Below, in pieces: positions 23,970-39,132 of a stretch of 64,000 nucleotides of DNA. Source of the DNA: Onchocerca volvulus (Eukaryota > Nematoda > Chromadorea > Rhabditida > Onchocercidae). The number at the start of each line of letters is the position of its first letter. Position 1 is the first letter of the stretch. Position numbers and translations under genes: made by a program. The notes beneath the pieces are model-generated. The model was not told the origin of the DNA. It made no database searches and saw nothing but the letters and a program-made list of their open reading frames with translations. Location of the stretch: positions 13,951,208 through 14,015,207 of the forward strand of contig HG738138.1 of the NCBI GenBank assembly GCA_000499405.2. Reading direction: 5' to 3'.

Positions 23970-25000
23970 GGTCCAGTTAGTCAGATAAAAATCAATATAA
24001 TCAAAAAATGAAAGAAAAAAAAAAAAAAAAACTAAAAGAATCAAACAAAGAGTAAATAATATCGCTATGAGTAGTTTTAAATTTGATTCCACATAAGATT
24101 TTAATAAGCAAGATTTTCGTAGCATTAATTGAAGTTTAAGATAAATAAATAATTTATGTCAAGTTGCGAAATGTTTAAAATATGCTATTCTCAATTTTTC
24201 AAAATCTTTGTGATACGATATGACGTCGGATAAGTTACTGCCAATTTTTGAAAAGTAATATTTTAAGACTTGGCAAAAAAAGAACAGATAATTAGCAAGT
24301 GAGCATAACTGAATTATATTTGAAACAAAAATAAATCAAATTGAAGAGTTTTTCTTCTTCTCAGGATATTTTTTTTTTTTAATTTGTTATGAATTCATCA
24401 GATTTAGCTGAAAAAGTGAATGTAAATAGTGTTTTATTTAATACATAATAACCTGTTCTACTGAAATTGATTGTTCCGCGAGAAATTATATTGCCATAAT
24501 ATAACAAATGATTGGATAGTATAATTGATTGCGCTATCCATTTGGCCTTAATTGTTTCAGTTTTCACTTGTTTTTTTTCTCGGTCAACTAGGAATTTATA
24601 TTTAATTAGACTTACTTATTGTTAATTTTGTTAATTGCTAATGGTCAATTGGTGAAAAAATATTTGTTAAATAAAAAATATAGATTAAATAATTTAAGCT
24701 ATATCCAGTATTGCTCTCATTGTAACCTAGTAAAATTATCAAATGTTCGTATAACCGCCCTTTTAATATAATAAGGAGTTCAATTTAATCTTATAATAAA
24801 AGATATTGGCAAAAAAAAAAAAATCGAAATGTTACTAAATTTTAGTCTTTTTTTTTTTTTTTTTTTTTTTTTACATAGTTACTATGTCGGGAAAATTTAA
24901 GAAGAAAACGAAGAATAAACATCGTTTTACGAAATTAGAAAAAAAGAACAAAAAAAAAAAAAAACAGAAGTCAAGCAACAAAATTTTATTTTAAACTTTT

Positions 25001-25157
25001 CTATAGCTGTGGCCTATGGCTGAATTCAATCAAAAAAATGTTAAATGTCCAAACATCTATCAGTTATACTCTTTCTACAGCCATGGCTTTAGGCTTAAAT
25101 CAATCAGAAAATTGTTTTTAAAAAGAATGTTAACAGATAAAGAATTATCAGTTATCT
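25001..25157. repeat. Degenerate tandem duplication of about 80 bp
   Basis: The words CTATAGCTGTGGCCTATGGC, AATCAATCAAAAAAATGTT and TATCAGTTATAC in the first copy recur in order as CTACAGCCATGGCTTTAGGC, AATCAATCAGAAAATTGTT and TATCAGTTATCTGG in the second. An 80-codon frame (25,016-25,258) spans both and is probably a by-product. Confidence 0.5.
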
Positions 25158-27176
25158 GGTGTAAAATAACTTCCGCAAGTTCGAAAAGCAGCGCAAGAAC
25201 TTGTAAACTTCATAAATCAAATATCAACAATCAATTTTTATTTATTATATTGAAGTGATCAACAATGATTTTAATTGCTCGTGTTATGTGTACATACTTC
25301 TGTCCTTAATTTTTATTTTTGCAAACATCGCATGATAATCGTTGGAGGATAATTAAGATAATTTGTATTTTTACATCGATAAATTTTTTAAAAAATTTTC
25401 TTCACAGTAATAAACAAACACGTTATCTTGTGTACTTATTACGTAGACATATTGCAGTTATGCCATTTCTCGTCTTTTTTTAAGTAAAAATTTTAAATTA
25501 TGTTATATGTTGTGCAAGGGAAGAAAAAAACTCGATTACTTCATTATTTTGTCTATATCATAGGAACCACTAAATTTAATTAATTTAAATATAATAAAAA
25601 TTTAATAAAACTGGGAAATGATGAAAATTTATAAATTTAATGATAAAATTATAATTCAAATATAACAGATGAATTCATTTAAGCTTTAGTATCCTGATTT
25701 AAAGATAGTGGTAATGATATATACATGCAAAATTTCTTCTTTATAAAACATTAGACAAAAATATCTAATTATTAATATGCAGATATATTATTTCATTTAA
25801 TAACAGAATTTTTACTTTAAACTCACATTTAATTTTATTCATTAATGTCAGTATATTATAATATACCTTATTCTGTAATATTAATTATAGTATTAACATA
25901 TTCCGCGATATTTTCTCCCAATTTTTTACTTAATAATAATAAATAAAATCATTATATCGACTATAAATACACTTTAATTAGCATCAGTTATATTCATTAC
26001 GCAATTAACATTAATGTATTCCCTTTCGTTTATTTATAATATCATATTAGCATGAGTAAGTATCAATTGATTACTAATTTTAGTCTCCAATAAGTTGATT
26101 TAAAATGAATCATTTTTGATACTTTAACTTCATGAATTTTCGTCCTTTTAAATTAGCATGATTTTGCGACGTTATCATATTTTGGCAGATCTTGTGCATA
26201 AAGTCATTAACAAAAGATTTACAAATTTCGAACATTCTTTTTTTCGACAAAAATGTTTTCTGTTCATAAATTGTTGCTATATTGTAAGCAATTTATAGAA
26301 ATAATTTCCTTTTAATTGAAAAAATAAATAATATAAATTGTTTCTTCTTCTTATCTTCCAATATATTACAACAGTTTTCTCGTCGTTCTGTCACTTTCAG
26401 AAAATAAATGAATAAACAAACGAATGAATAAATATATGCATGAATTTCTATATATGAATTTATTTTTTGCTATTGATATTAATTATATACATATATATTC
26501 TTTCTAAATTAATTCTTTTTGTGCTTATAAAAGATGATTGTGAGATTTTTCATTTGTTGGGGTTTTCATCTTTGGACAAGTTCTTTCTTAATTTTTGGAT
26601 AAATATATTGACACATAAGTAATAAAATGATTTTCTATCATTAAAAGGCAGAAATCAAATTGTATTATTCAACTTATTTTTTTGCAGGAATGATTTTATT
26701 TGTTACTGATAATAAATAATTACATTTTATCGTACAATGTTATCTAATTGATGAGTAAGCAATTCATTCAATTTTTTTTGAATTTACCTTCATCAAATTT
26801 GCCAATTAATAAGAAATTGCTGGATAAAATTCGGTTTTCTGTCGGATTTTATCTGATAACTTTTCGAAAATATGATAAATAACTGATTAAATTAGGTCAT
26901 TTGATACGTTTTAGATGATCAAGCTTACTAGGTTTATGTTTCTGGTTCACTCAAACAAAAATCATACCGGTTTAAACTTTTGTGATGACTAAAGGAAAAA
27001 TCGTTTAACGCTTGCTTTTGTTCGTGAAATTTTACAGTTCATTTTATTATCAAATTTCATTTTTTAACATTTGTTATTTATTCATAGAATTGTATAATAC
27101 ATTTTTGTTGTTGAATATCAATATAAGTTCTAATTTTAGCTCAATCATTTTGCATTAGTTGACAGAATTTTTTTCC

Positions 27177-27207
<31 letters not shown>

Positions 27208-30200
27208 CTATTGCAAATCGCAAATGTAACTGATATTGAATAACTCTTCATAACTGTTACTACTTAATTTGAACCATAATTTCAGTAACAATTTATCGTC
27301 CAATCTGAAATTACAGTTATTAGTTAAATTAAAAGAATTAATTGAAAATATTATTTTAAACGGTAATAGAAATTGGAAATATCACTTGAAACCATGCATT
27401 TAACATGTTTAAATAGTTTGATCTATTTGATTATTTTATTCAGATTCATGCATTCATTATTTATTGAAATTGTCACTTGATTATTAGACAAAAAAAAAAA
27501 ATGGCATAGCATTATGGTACCAGAATTGTATTTTACGTGTAATAAAATATCATTTGTTCCAGTTCTACTGATTTTTCGAAGTGTTGTAAACAAAGGACGA
27601 AGCCAAAGTTGAAGCAATTAGATGATCGAATTATAAATTTCTCCTACTGCTGCTTTTTAACGCAATTTGCAACTCATTTTTTATAATGTTATTTTAAATA
27701 TCAACAATTTTTAATCTTTTACCACCAATATTTATTGCATGCTCCTTTTTCTTTCATATAATTTATTATCATTAATTGTTATCACTTATATTATTTATTA
27801 CCATCTATTATTGTTATTTATCATCATTATCAGAGAAAAAAAGAAAAAAAACTCCATAATTTATGTTTTTTACATCACACTACTTTTATTTGTAAATGAA
27901 TCACTTTTCCACACGTATAATAATCAAATTTTCATATTAATTAGTTATTAATTAGTTTAACACTCTTTTTTCATCAGTCTGTCCGTCTTTAACATGATTA
28001 ATTTTTTCTTGTAATTTAATTTTATCAAATCTAAACAAAATAGCAAAACTGTAATACTAAAAAAAAGCCTGAAAAACGAAAATAAAAAAAGTATTAAAAA
28101 AACAAAAAAGGAGGAAAGCGATTGAAATAATAGGTGTGGAAATATTTTTGAACTGATTCTTTAATAAATTTAATTTTATAATTTTGTAATAAATTAGGAT
28201 TTTCGTTAGGAAAATAATTGCACCAAATACGTTTTTTAGTTTTTTAGTCTTTTCTAAGAAAATTATAAATAATTCAATTTATTCGTCTTATCAATCATGC
28301 GATAAATTATTATTTTTCACAAATTTTCAAAATTGTTACTTTTACTAATTTGAACTATAAATTTCTGCACTTTAAATTTAAAAATTTTTTGCTTTAGTTT
28401 TTTCAATACATGAATTATTTGAATCATACAAAATGTCTTCATATAATGCGTTCTTGCATATGTTAGCATATAATTACGCACAATGGCCTATAACTGCGTC
28501 ATAGCAATTATTTATCCATGACAAATAATAGATTGTATATTATACAAATATCATTCAACACATCATCAGATATTTCGCTATGATATGAATAATTTAGCTA
28601 CTGAAATTTTCTTAAATTTTTGGAATTTAATTTATCAAATCATTAATATCATGCATAATTCTACGGAGAGTTTATCGAGATGATGAGAAAAGAAAAATAG
28701 CTAAACTAATAATTTGAATAGATTACAATGAAATAGTAATTGATTAAAATTGAGTATTTATTAGGATTAAATTATATGTTTCATTTATATATTTATATCG
28801 AACCATAAATTATATCATTTATTGGCTTAGATAATTGCGATATATATATATATATTTTTTTCTAATTACAATCATATCTATATCGTTTTATTGCAAAGGA
28901 AATGCTGAAAAAATATTGGAAAGAGGACAAGAAATAATGACTGATAATTTCCAATACTATGCCATATGATACGAAAAAATTATTGATAGACTGATATAAA
29001 TATGAACTCTTCCGTATAATTTCTTTTTTCTGCGTTTTTTCGTTTTTTTTTTTATGACCCATATAAAATGAAAGCTTTCATTTTTTTTTTTTTTTTTCGA
29101 ATTGAAACATGCCTTGCTCTCGCCGTCGATCCTTCAATTTTTTTCATTTTCAGTTTCGTACTTAAATTTTTTCCTTCTTCTCTTCCCCCATTTATCTCAT
29201 CCTACTACTGCTGCCATCAGTACCATTCCTTTATCATATTTCAGATATTTAATTATTTGAGAAATTTTTACTTTTTTATCAGCTAACAACGACTATTCTG
29301 ATTACTTCTATTCTAACTTTTCATTTTTCTTTTTTTTTTTTCTTTCAAATTATGAATGAATAAGAGAGAATTCATGTTTTGAATTGAATATTAGTATACA
29401 ATAACGAATTTATGTATGGTTAATAAGTTAGGATTACAAATCAATGAATAATAAAGTGTTAAAGTATTTGAATTACTAATTAATATAGAATAAATTTCAA
29501 TACAATTAATGCACTTGAAATAATTTGTCATATATTTTCAGCAAAATTTTCTGATTTTTACTTATATTATTTACTGATATTTTTGTTTTACATAGCAACA
29601 AAATTAGATGTTAACCCTTTTCGCCTAATATTCCAACAATTCGAATCCTCTTTTATCGAAATTAGCAATTGCTTAAAAACAGAATTTTCTTGTAATTATA
29701 ACTTCCCATCGAATAAAATTTCTATTATATAATGTAAAAACTAATTGCTTCATGAAATAAAAATAACAAATAAAAGATAAAAGATGAAGATGAAAAAAGA
29801 AATAAAAAAAAAAATCTATATGAGATTTTCCTTAAAAATTAAGATTAAAACATTTAAAATTTTTGGAACCTGTAGGGTTGAAATTATATTATTTGAATGT
29901 TAGTTATACATAAGTATTACACCATTGGAATTTTATCATATCAATGACAAAAAATTATGAAATCTATCAAAATTTCACTCTGAATTTAGGATTATTTTTC
30001 ACTGCCACTTTTAAAATTTCAATAAATAATTATTTTATTCTTACCTTTATTTCGATATTACATTTATTATACATATAATTATTCAAAAAATTATTAAATT
30101 ATTTTGTTTTCAATCATTTATAAATTTCTTTCTTTCATTTCTTATCTCTTCAGATCACTTCCTCTCATTTCTTTCTCTAGTTATTATTTCATTTTAGTAG

Positions 30201-30989
30201 CAATCTTTTTCCGAATTTCATATCATTTGACAATTTCTAATTGAAAATTTTTGTTTCAAATTTTCTGATTGCTTATACCATTGATTTTGCACCATTTTAT
30301 TTGTAGTATTTTTGGTTAAGTTTCAAGATATTTCGGAATATCAAAGTATTTTTCGATTTGAAAGATTATTTGATTTAAGAAATTTCTCTGTTATCATTCA
30401 TGCAGTGCAATGAAACAAATCAATCAAATTTGGCCAAAAAGAAAATAAAGCAGATGAAGTTTATTGATAAGAAATTAATTTTTGGAATTTCTACTCTTTC
30501 ATTTTTTAAAAAAAGTAGAAAAGTTTTAGCACTCAAAATTGATTTTCGTCATAGCAAAATTTTCGTTTCATAAATCTAAACAATAATTTATTCAATCATC
30601 TTTTAACTGTTATCATTTTTTCTTTTTTTGTTCGGAATGATAATTTATCCGCAAGAAAATTTCAAAAAATACATGGATAAATTTGATAGTAATCGTATGA
30701 ATGGAATAGCTATCAATATCTTGTATGTCCTTTTTCATTCTCAAAATGCACAACGTTTCGTATAAATCTCTTAAAAATTTACTGTAACTAACGATGAATA
30801 AATTTACTTTTCGTCTTGTTTCTTTTTTTTTTTCCTTTTCCAACTTTTTCTTCTTTTAGTTAAAATTTCACAAATTATTAATTCTTTTGTTCTCTTTTGT
30901 TTGCATATGTTTCATCATCCCTATCCTGTTAGCTCATCACATTTTGAAATCAATTTAAATAGCATCCCTATCTACCCATTCCTTTCTAC

Positions 30990-30990
<1 letters not shown>

Positions 30991-31073
<83 letters not shown>
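30991..31073. repeat. 83-base uninterrupted poly(A) tract
   Basis: It runs from 30,991 to 31,073 without a break and continues as an A-rich, G-interrupted stretch to about 31,120. It is the longest homopolymer in the window. No retroposed gene was recognised upstream of it, so a retroposon tail is possible but unproven. Confidence 0.9.
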
Positions 31074-31075
<2 letters not shown>

Positions 31076-33104
31076 AAAAAAAAGGAAAAAAAAGAAGAAA
31101 AGACAAAAAAAGGGGAAAAACTGATGAGAGAAGAAGAGTAATTTTTCCAAGATTTATTAAATTTTTGTGGAAAAAAGGGAAATATTTAATACCATTTCAT
31201 CTAAAATGATCAGCCTGAAGGCAATAAAATCATAACGCCGAATGAATATATTTAACTCATTTTGAAACTGATTTTTTTTTGTTTAAATTCTTTTTTTTTC
31301 CTTCTTGTAAAATTCTTTTTTAAATATTCGACTTTATTACATTGCAAGAGATGGAAATTTTCTTTTTTTAAATCCAACATGATCAAAATTTTTTCATTTT
31401 TTTTTTTTTTAATTTCGTTACAATATAATAAATGGCATACTTTGTTAGTTCCAATAAGGTTGATATTTCTTAAATATATAATTTCATTGCATTACATAAA
31501 TGGTAAATATTCCTTAAGTATTTAATTTCATTACAATTACAAGAAATGATATTTTATAATGCTTCTCCTTTTTTTTCTCTCGTACTATTTTGGTAAAAAT
31601 AACAATATTGATAGCATTTAAAAAAAAAAAGAGAATAAGATAGCAAGAGATCTGCATGTTTGCATGTGATTGCATGTTTGGCAAAGAAAAAAAAAACGAG
31701 TAATAAGCCTATTTGAAGGGATGCTTTACAATGTCATAATATTCAACTATGTAATTTAATTCATTTTATGGCCAAATTGTCGACAGTAATTATAGAAAAT
31801 AAGTGCTTGACAGTTTTAATTTCAAGCGTTTAGTTTGGCTTAAAATTTATAATTACAAGAAGTTTTTCGAATTCTTTGATTATTTGATAAATTTCGTAAA
31901 CACAATTTTTTTGAAATCCTGTTATTACGTTTGTATTAACAATTTGTATATCGTTAAATTACATTTTCGTTTCTTTTTCCTTTCTTTTTCTTTTAGTTTT
32001 TTTTTTAAAGATAAAATTGTATTAAAAGAAAAATAACTTTCTAAATTAATAAATATATTGATATTTTTATCGATAAAAGGAGAAAATGAAGAAATTTAGA
32101 ATACTTTCATTATTGATTTAACACTTATCGATTAAACAATAAGGATGAATGTAACTTTGTAAAAAAAATTAACAAAAGGGAATTAACAAAGCACAAGAAA
32201 TATTTTATTTTTAATCTTTATTGCTCGAGCATTTTTAAGCGTTTTATAAAACTTTTCGTATTTTTGATATTTTTGAACTAAAAAAAAAAATTGCGAAAAT
32301 AATATCCTTTTAATTCTTACTGTTCAAGTTTTGAAATTTTTTGACACATTTCAATTTCCAATTTGTTATATTGCTGGTGTTTTTATATCTTAATTAAGAT
32401 ATAATTCGAAATATTCTCTCATATAATATGAATAAATCATTTACAGCTAATATAAATCACTTAGAGAAAGAAGAACGAACAATATTTAAAAGCTGATTGT
32501 TTTTTAAAAATTGAAATTCGTAAGTTGGAAAAAAATACAAATTTTTGCAATCTCATATTTCAGTCAAACTTCTATTCAAACATTCTCCTACTTCTATTCA
32601 AAACATTAGTCAAATGTTTTGAAATTTTGAAAAATATTCGCTAATATTACTATAGGCCGAAATATCAAGTTGAAATCATTAAGCTCGTAAATATTTTCAC
32701 ACAAACTGTGCTAATAGGTGGTACCAAGTTAAAAATATATGTATCAAATATCAAATTTTGTGACAATCACGAGATATGTGACAAATATATTATTTTAAAT
32801 ACATTTTCTTGTGTGATGATGATAATTTTTGATGATAATTTTCTTTCTTCCAATTCATTCATTGATTGGAACAGCGTAATGTCAAGTATGAATGAAATAT
32901 GCACATATATCATTGGATGATATATATATCAAATGGAATAATATTTGATAATTGATTAGTAGAAAAATTAATTGATGAGAGCTGCAATCTGTTGAGAAGT
33001 ATTTTTTCATCTTATTTTAATTTGCATCACAAACAACGTTTATTTTTGCAGGAAAAGCAGAAAAAACAAATTCAAGTTTTAGCCTGAATTCCACTTTTTT
33101 AGTG

Positions 33105-33170
33105 CTGTAAATTTTAATCATAAAATATCTGCATATGTATGTGCAGATATTTTATGATTAAAATTTACAG
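33105..33170. repeat. Perfect inverted repeat: 29-bp arms, 8-bp loop
   Basis: Arms 33,105-33,133 and 33,142-33,170 pair without a mismatch around the loop TATGTATG. A (TA)n tract follows immediately at 33,171-33,199. A transcript from either strand would fold into a 29-bp hairpin. It could be a tiny foldback element, a cruciform-forming site or a small-RNA precursor. Confidence 0.95.
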
Positions 33171-33202
<32 letters not shown>

Positions 33203-35402
33203 GGTATGCATAATATATGGCATTATTAATATTGGTGAAAAATTATCATTGCAGTCACTTGATATTGGATTTAATTGTTGCTATCACACATCGTTTTAAT
33301 AAAATGGTAATATTTAAATATAACAATGAAAATTTCGAAAAAAAAGTTCACATTTTTGTATGAACTTAATTTAGCTTTTTTAATTTCAATTTAATTTATA
33401 TTATTTTGATCCAATTTAATTTTAGTCATTCAATTTTAAGTTAGAATTAACACACATTACAAAAGTTCGACTTTGATTTCATCTTGCTATGGTAAATAAA
33501 ACAAGAAGAAATTTAAGTGTAACACCAAATATATAAAAATATTCAATACATACTGTAGAATTATTTAAAATTATTTCAAATTCCTAGTTTTGATCCTTAT
33601 TTTATTGTTGAAAATTTCCCATTAATGCATATTTTACTGTAAAATTAAGCATTATCATAAGTAATTTTTTATTTTTTTAATGTTAAAAATAATAATAAAT
33701 AACTGAAATTTTTAAAATTGACCGTTTCAACTCCTTGTTTTAACAAAATGATGCAATTTTTATATTAATTTTCATTTTTTCACTTAAAAACTTTACTTTA
33801 TTTTAAAAAAGAAAGAAAAATGTGGGGAAAAGTTGTTTAACTCTAGGTAGTACCAATATATATATATATGCAAATAAATTAGTGCATTAAGTGGTCAAGC
33901 CATTATCAGATGCCAAGCTCAATTTAGAAAATAAGGAAATGTTTATCAGAATAAAATGTTTTCCTTTTATCTTTTATTGTGTTTGCTTTTCCCAGCATTA
34001 TTTGTACAAATTCAATTAGACCAAAAACACTTTTAAAGCTTAAGAGAAGTGTGATGACATTTTTCAGGATTTCCATCAGATTTTATCCAGTTCATCCTTA
34101 TCTGTTCTTATTCTTTTTTTTTTCATTTACAGCAATTTTTGTATGCTATTTTATTTGTATATAGGAAATTTACTGAATAAATTTGTGCAAAGAGTTGAAC
34201 GAAAAGAAATTGGGAATAGTTTGACTAATATAAATTGGTTGATTTTAATTTCATGTCAGATTTTATGTATTATTTGACAATAATAATTAAAAATCTTTTT
34301 CATGTATCAAAAATGTTTGGCAAAGAGATAGTAAAAATTTATTTTTTTTTAGCGGTTAAACTATGATAATGAATAACACTACTTTATTCTCATTTTGCTA
34401 TCTTGTTATCGATGACTTATCAATTATAATATCATCAATCTTTTTCTATCAAAACGCTTGCCTTCAGAAAACATTTTTGATTGATAAGGAAGATTTTTGA
34501 TTGCTTATTGGTAAACAGTATATATATAATCCATCAATAACTTGACATGAAATTAAAATCAACTAATTTATTACTTTTTAACCTAAATATTTCTAATTTT
34601 TTCTTTTTTTTTGTTTAACTCTTTCTTTTTAACTTATTCATAGATATTATAGAATAAACTATACATTATGTAGAAAATACTAAAATTTTTTTGATTATAA
34701 GAACTTTCAATTATTTTCTGTTCGTAACAGAAGTATTATTACTATTATTTGATATAATTCTCTGGTATGATGAAATTAATTTAGCTATTAGATTTTTCTA
34801 AACTTTCTATTTTGAGGATATTTATAACTTTAGCATAAAATATAATTAATATTAATATGACGATAAAAAAAGAAAAGACAAAAAAAATTGTAAAGATTTC
34901 TATAAATATTAGTAAACAGTTATTTTTATATCAAAATAAGGAATTTATTTTTATATTGATTGATATTTTTAAATATCGATGTATTTACATATATGATATT
35001 TTATATTTCTAACTTGTTCTTCTAAGTAGTTTAAAATTTTGAATTACAGTATCAATTTTTGGAAAATTAAAAAAAATTATGCAAAGGAGTTTGAAATTCA
35101 ATTTTGACACTTCATAAAATCTATAAATAACAAGTACACAGACCCATACAGACACACACACACATCCTAACTTACATATGTTCGAGAATATGCTCACAAC
35201 ATAGCAGTTGTTGCAGTGCTGAGATAACTTTTGCTTTATGATCTTTTCTTCAATACCAATTAAAAATAATCTAAATTTCAGATTAATCTATATCAACTAA
35301 TCTTAGTACAAATACTCTCAAATTTGGGAATTTCGAATGTTAACTTCAAAAAGGTCAGAATATTTGAATATTTGATACATCAAAAATATATGCATTTACA
35401 TT

Positions 35403-35436
<34 letters not shown>

Positions 35437-35443
<7 letters not shown>

Positions 35444-35650
35444 TATTGCCAGAAATGTACTCTTAAAATCTGTATCAAATATTATCGGAAATGTATTTTT
35501 GAAAATATATTAAATATTATTAGAAATGTATATATATATATATATTTTTTTTGATAATATTTAATATGTATCAAATATCATCAGAAATATCTACATTTTT
35601 CATATATACTAAACATCATCGGAAATATATGTATTTTTTCATTTCATTAA
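35437..35650. repeat. Degenerate minisatellite
   Basis: At least five copies of a unit like ATCAAATATCATCGGAAATGTATTT, beginning near 35,438, 35,474, 35,510, 35,567 and 35,608. Units are about 36 bp apart in the first part and wider where (TA)n and T runs have expanded inside them. A (TA)n tract lies just upstream (35,406-35,439). Confidence 0.7.
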
Positions 35651-37802
35651 ACAATATATATGTTAGACCAAAATTTTTTTCGTTTTTTGTTGCAATTATT
35701 TACTGATTACACTAAAATGAGAATGAAATGACTCATAATTATGAAGCAAAAAAGGAATTACATACATATACTTTTTGTTTCATTAAATAAGAAGTGTATT
35801 GGGCTAGAATTTTCATTTCTTGTTTGACTGCAATCAAATAAATGTGTCAAAATAAAGTAGATTATAATAATAAATCGAAAAAGAAAAGCGTTTTGATATA
35901 ATATTTTATTTGAAGAAATAAAAAAAAAGATAGAAATATATTGAATGAATGATTATATCATATTATATAATATCAGCTGTTGAAAAATAAACATTTAGTA
36001 AAAAGCATATTGGTTATTTTCTGAACATTTCCATTTTTGTTTAATTCTTTTCCAATTTTGTTTCGTTTCCTTTTTTTCATTTCCATCGTTTTCTTTTTTT
36101 ATATCAAAATAAAATTAGCATAAAAATGAAGTAATCAAATTTTTTTCTGATACAAGTGTGAAATTTTTTATTTGTATCATTTGACTAACTTAGTTTATTG
36201 AGTAATAATTATTTAGCATTTCCCCTCACTTTGTATATTTATTAGCTTAGTTTCTTTTGTTTTTCGGAAATAATAATTTGATATTTTTAAATTACAATTA
36301 ATTACTGATTTGAAAATTTCTGTACCACATCCTGCTGATGCCTTAATGTAATTTTTTATTTGTATATATATGTAATTTTTTATTTATATATAATTATATA
36401 TATAAATATTCAAGTATGATAGAGTAGAAAAAATAAAATCAATCAACATTAGCATCTTTTAATATTGTAGTAAAATTAATATTGAAAATATTTCAATATT
36501 CAAGTTTATCTTTTTTTCGGCTTTTTTTGTTCACGATTCGATTTATTAAACGTTTTTTAATTCATGCAAAAATTCTAGTAAACAAAATGATGCAACAACA
36601 TCATCGTCATTCATTCAATTTTTTCTTAGATCTTTCATAAATTTTATTTTAAGGTGACATTTAATAGCTCCCTTTCTTTACATTAATTTGAAAAGAGTAC
36701 TTATGCGATACAATACCTTTGATAATCTTTTTTTTTCGTTTTTCTTCTCTTTTAAAACAAATTTTTTGCGTTTTAATTTATTACTTATTTTTCCTATTAA
36801 TTATATCTGCTTAATTTTGTATCTTTAACTTGATTTTAATAATTTTTTCCTGTAAAGGTTCATAATCGTTGCATTAGCTTTAGAAAAGGTAAGTCAGGAT
36901 TAAGAAATTTGCGATAGATTAATTACCAAACGATTCTTTTTGCAATTCCTTATATGCTTTATTATACTTTTTTTGAAAAAAATTTCTGTTTTTAAAAAAT
37001 AATAAATAATTAAAAATTCTCTGATATGATATAACAGTTAATTAAGTCTAAGAAATGAATGATCGAAAGAAATTTCTTCTTGAAGGATTTTTATTTTATA
37101 TGCATGAAGATAAATCATTATTTTATTATCATTGACAAGTTATCAGTTGTTGTAAAATAAGCATACTTGAAAGAAAGTTTTTAGGGATAATTTTGAATGA
37201 CGGAAAATGATGATAATGATGACTCATTTTTTTCATCAATTTAAACTTTTTTTTTAGTCTTCAATCCAGAAGGGAGCTATTTAACAATATCGAGAGTTCA
37301 AGAAAGACAGAAGTAAAAGGAAAAGATAAGAAAAGGCATTAGTATTGCCTTCTTCTTAAACTTCCTCTTCCTCTTCCACTTTTCATTTTTATTTTTGCAA
37401 ATATTCTTTAAGATATTTTAATAAACATATGAATTTGATAATATTTATTTTTATATATCCAATTATTTAACATATTTCGTTTCCGTCTACATGCGTTATT
37501 GTATTCTTAATTATTATATATAATTCTTCTTTTCTTTCATTTTTCATTATTTTCATAGTTAATTTCAACAACCATTGCTTTTGATACTTTTTGCTTAATC
37601 AATACTTTTTAGTCTATTTTTCCATACCGGATAAATTTTATGCAAAAAAGGAAATAAGTTTTAATGAAAAAAGTAGTCATTTGATGGATAGAAAAACACC
37701 CAAAAATTCAAACAGTTTAAAAAATCATCCAAAACTTTTCAAATCTATTTAAGCCAAACAAATGGTAAAAATAGGTAGCGAACGTTTGATTATTATCATT
37801 GT

Positions 37803-37814
37803 AATAATAATAAC

Positions 37815-37876
<62 letters not shown>
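37803..37876. repeat. (AAT)n microsatellite
   Basis: About 24 AAT units with one early AAC variant. The long tyrosine run readable on the minus strand is only the repeat in translation. Confidence 0.95.
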
Positions 37877-37880
<4 letters not shown>

Positions 37881-39132
37881 CAATTATAATTAATAGCAAT
37901 TATTATTACTATTATCGAAGATGTTCGAAGTTCTAGAATCAAGTATATTCTTTATTTCTCTATTGAGAAAACCAAAAGAAATAGAATGGATGATTTTGTT
38001 AAGCAGTGAATCTATTAGAAGAATCAAAATTAGCGGTAATTCCATAAAACAAGGAATCTATGAAAAGAAAAATCAGAATCAAGGACTGCTTTGAATTCTA
38101 TCGTTTATTTATATTTGCTTCACTTTCTTTTCTATTTGAACTATCGGTCATTTCTATACTCTCCTAATAAAAACAGCATTATAACATTACCTTTGTAATC
38201 TTCATAAAAATCTAATTTTCCCTGTTTCTGTAATAAGATTTATAAATTTTATATAGTAATCATTTTTTTTAGAAGTCAAATTTTTCCAGAAAAAAGATTT
38301 CCAATATTAATTTTGAGCGATTCATTTGATGCTGTTTTTCATAAAGAAGGTCGATATTCTAAATTAATCAATTGAATTTAGTGAAATAATTTAACAAATA
38401 TAGAAATCATTGACTTAAATAAATTTAAATATCATTTGACGTAATCCCATTGTTCAAAATTCGCAGTACTTAGAACAAAAGAAAAAAAATAATTTTATTA
38501 ATATTTTGTTAATATAATATAGTAATGACGGAAATACTAATTGTCATTTGGTTATCATATTTAATGTTGTTTTATTATTGTATGAATTAATTCGATGTCG
38601 ATATTGATTATGCCATTCTAATTTAATTTTCTATCAATATTTATGAAAGTAATTTTTCCCATAAAAAACATTTTTTAGAAACATAAGAAACATTTTTCCT
38701 TTTTTTTTTTTTGTTCTTTTTTTACGATGCAACTAAAATATCGCATAAAATTTGATGAGTGAAAAAAGAAGAAAGTAATCTATGAACTTATTAAGGATGA
38801 CAAATTACTGCTGGAAATATTTCACTCAGAGCTCATTGATTTTAGTTTAAAATTTTTTCTTATCTCTTTCGATAAAATTGTATTTCTCTTTATTTTAAAG
38901 AAAAAAATACTAATTGGTTAATCATTGTATAATTATTTAACCGTTGATACTTATTTTAAACTTACCAATATAATTAATTAATCTCAATGTTTGAATGATT
39001 AAATAAAATTCTGAATGCATATTTTATTTCAATCATTAAGCAAATAAAATTCATACAAAAATTGTATTTTTAAAAAAAATTTTTTTTCTATCGTTGATCA
39101 AAGGTAGTGGTGAATTGGTTCAAAGTCAAGAA

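Larger units (their letters stand above)
23970..39132. other. AT-rich DNA without recognised genes
   Basis: About 15 kb, strongly AT-rich, with many homopolymers. No multi-exon reading with matching phases was found on either strand; open frames above 60 codons are rich in Phe, Ile, Lys and Asn and look like noise. Part of it may be the 5' UTR, introns and promoter of the muscarinic receptor gene, whose first recognised coding exon is at 39,133. Confidence 0.55.

Noticed and set aside
29630..29660. TTCGAATCC word resembling a tRNA T-arm
   Set aside because: No acceptor, D or anticodon stems can be folded around it.
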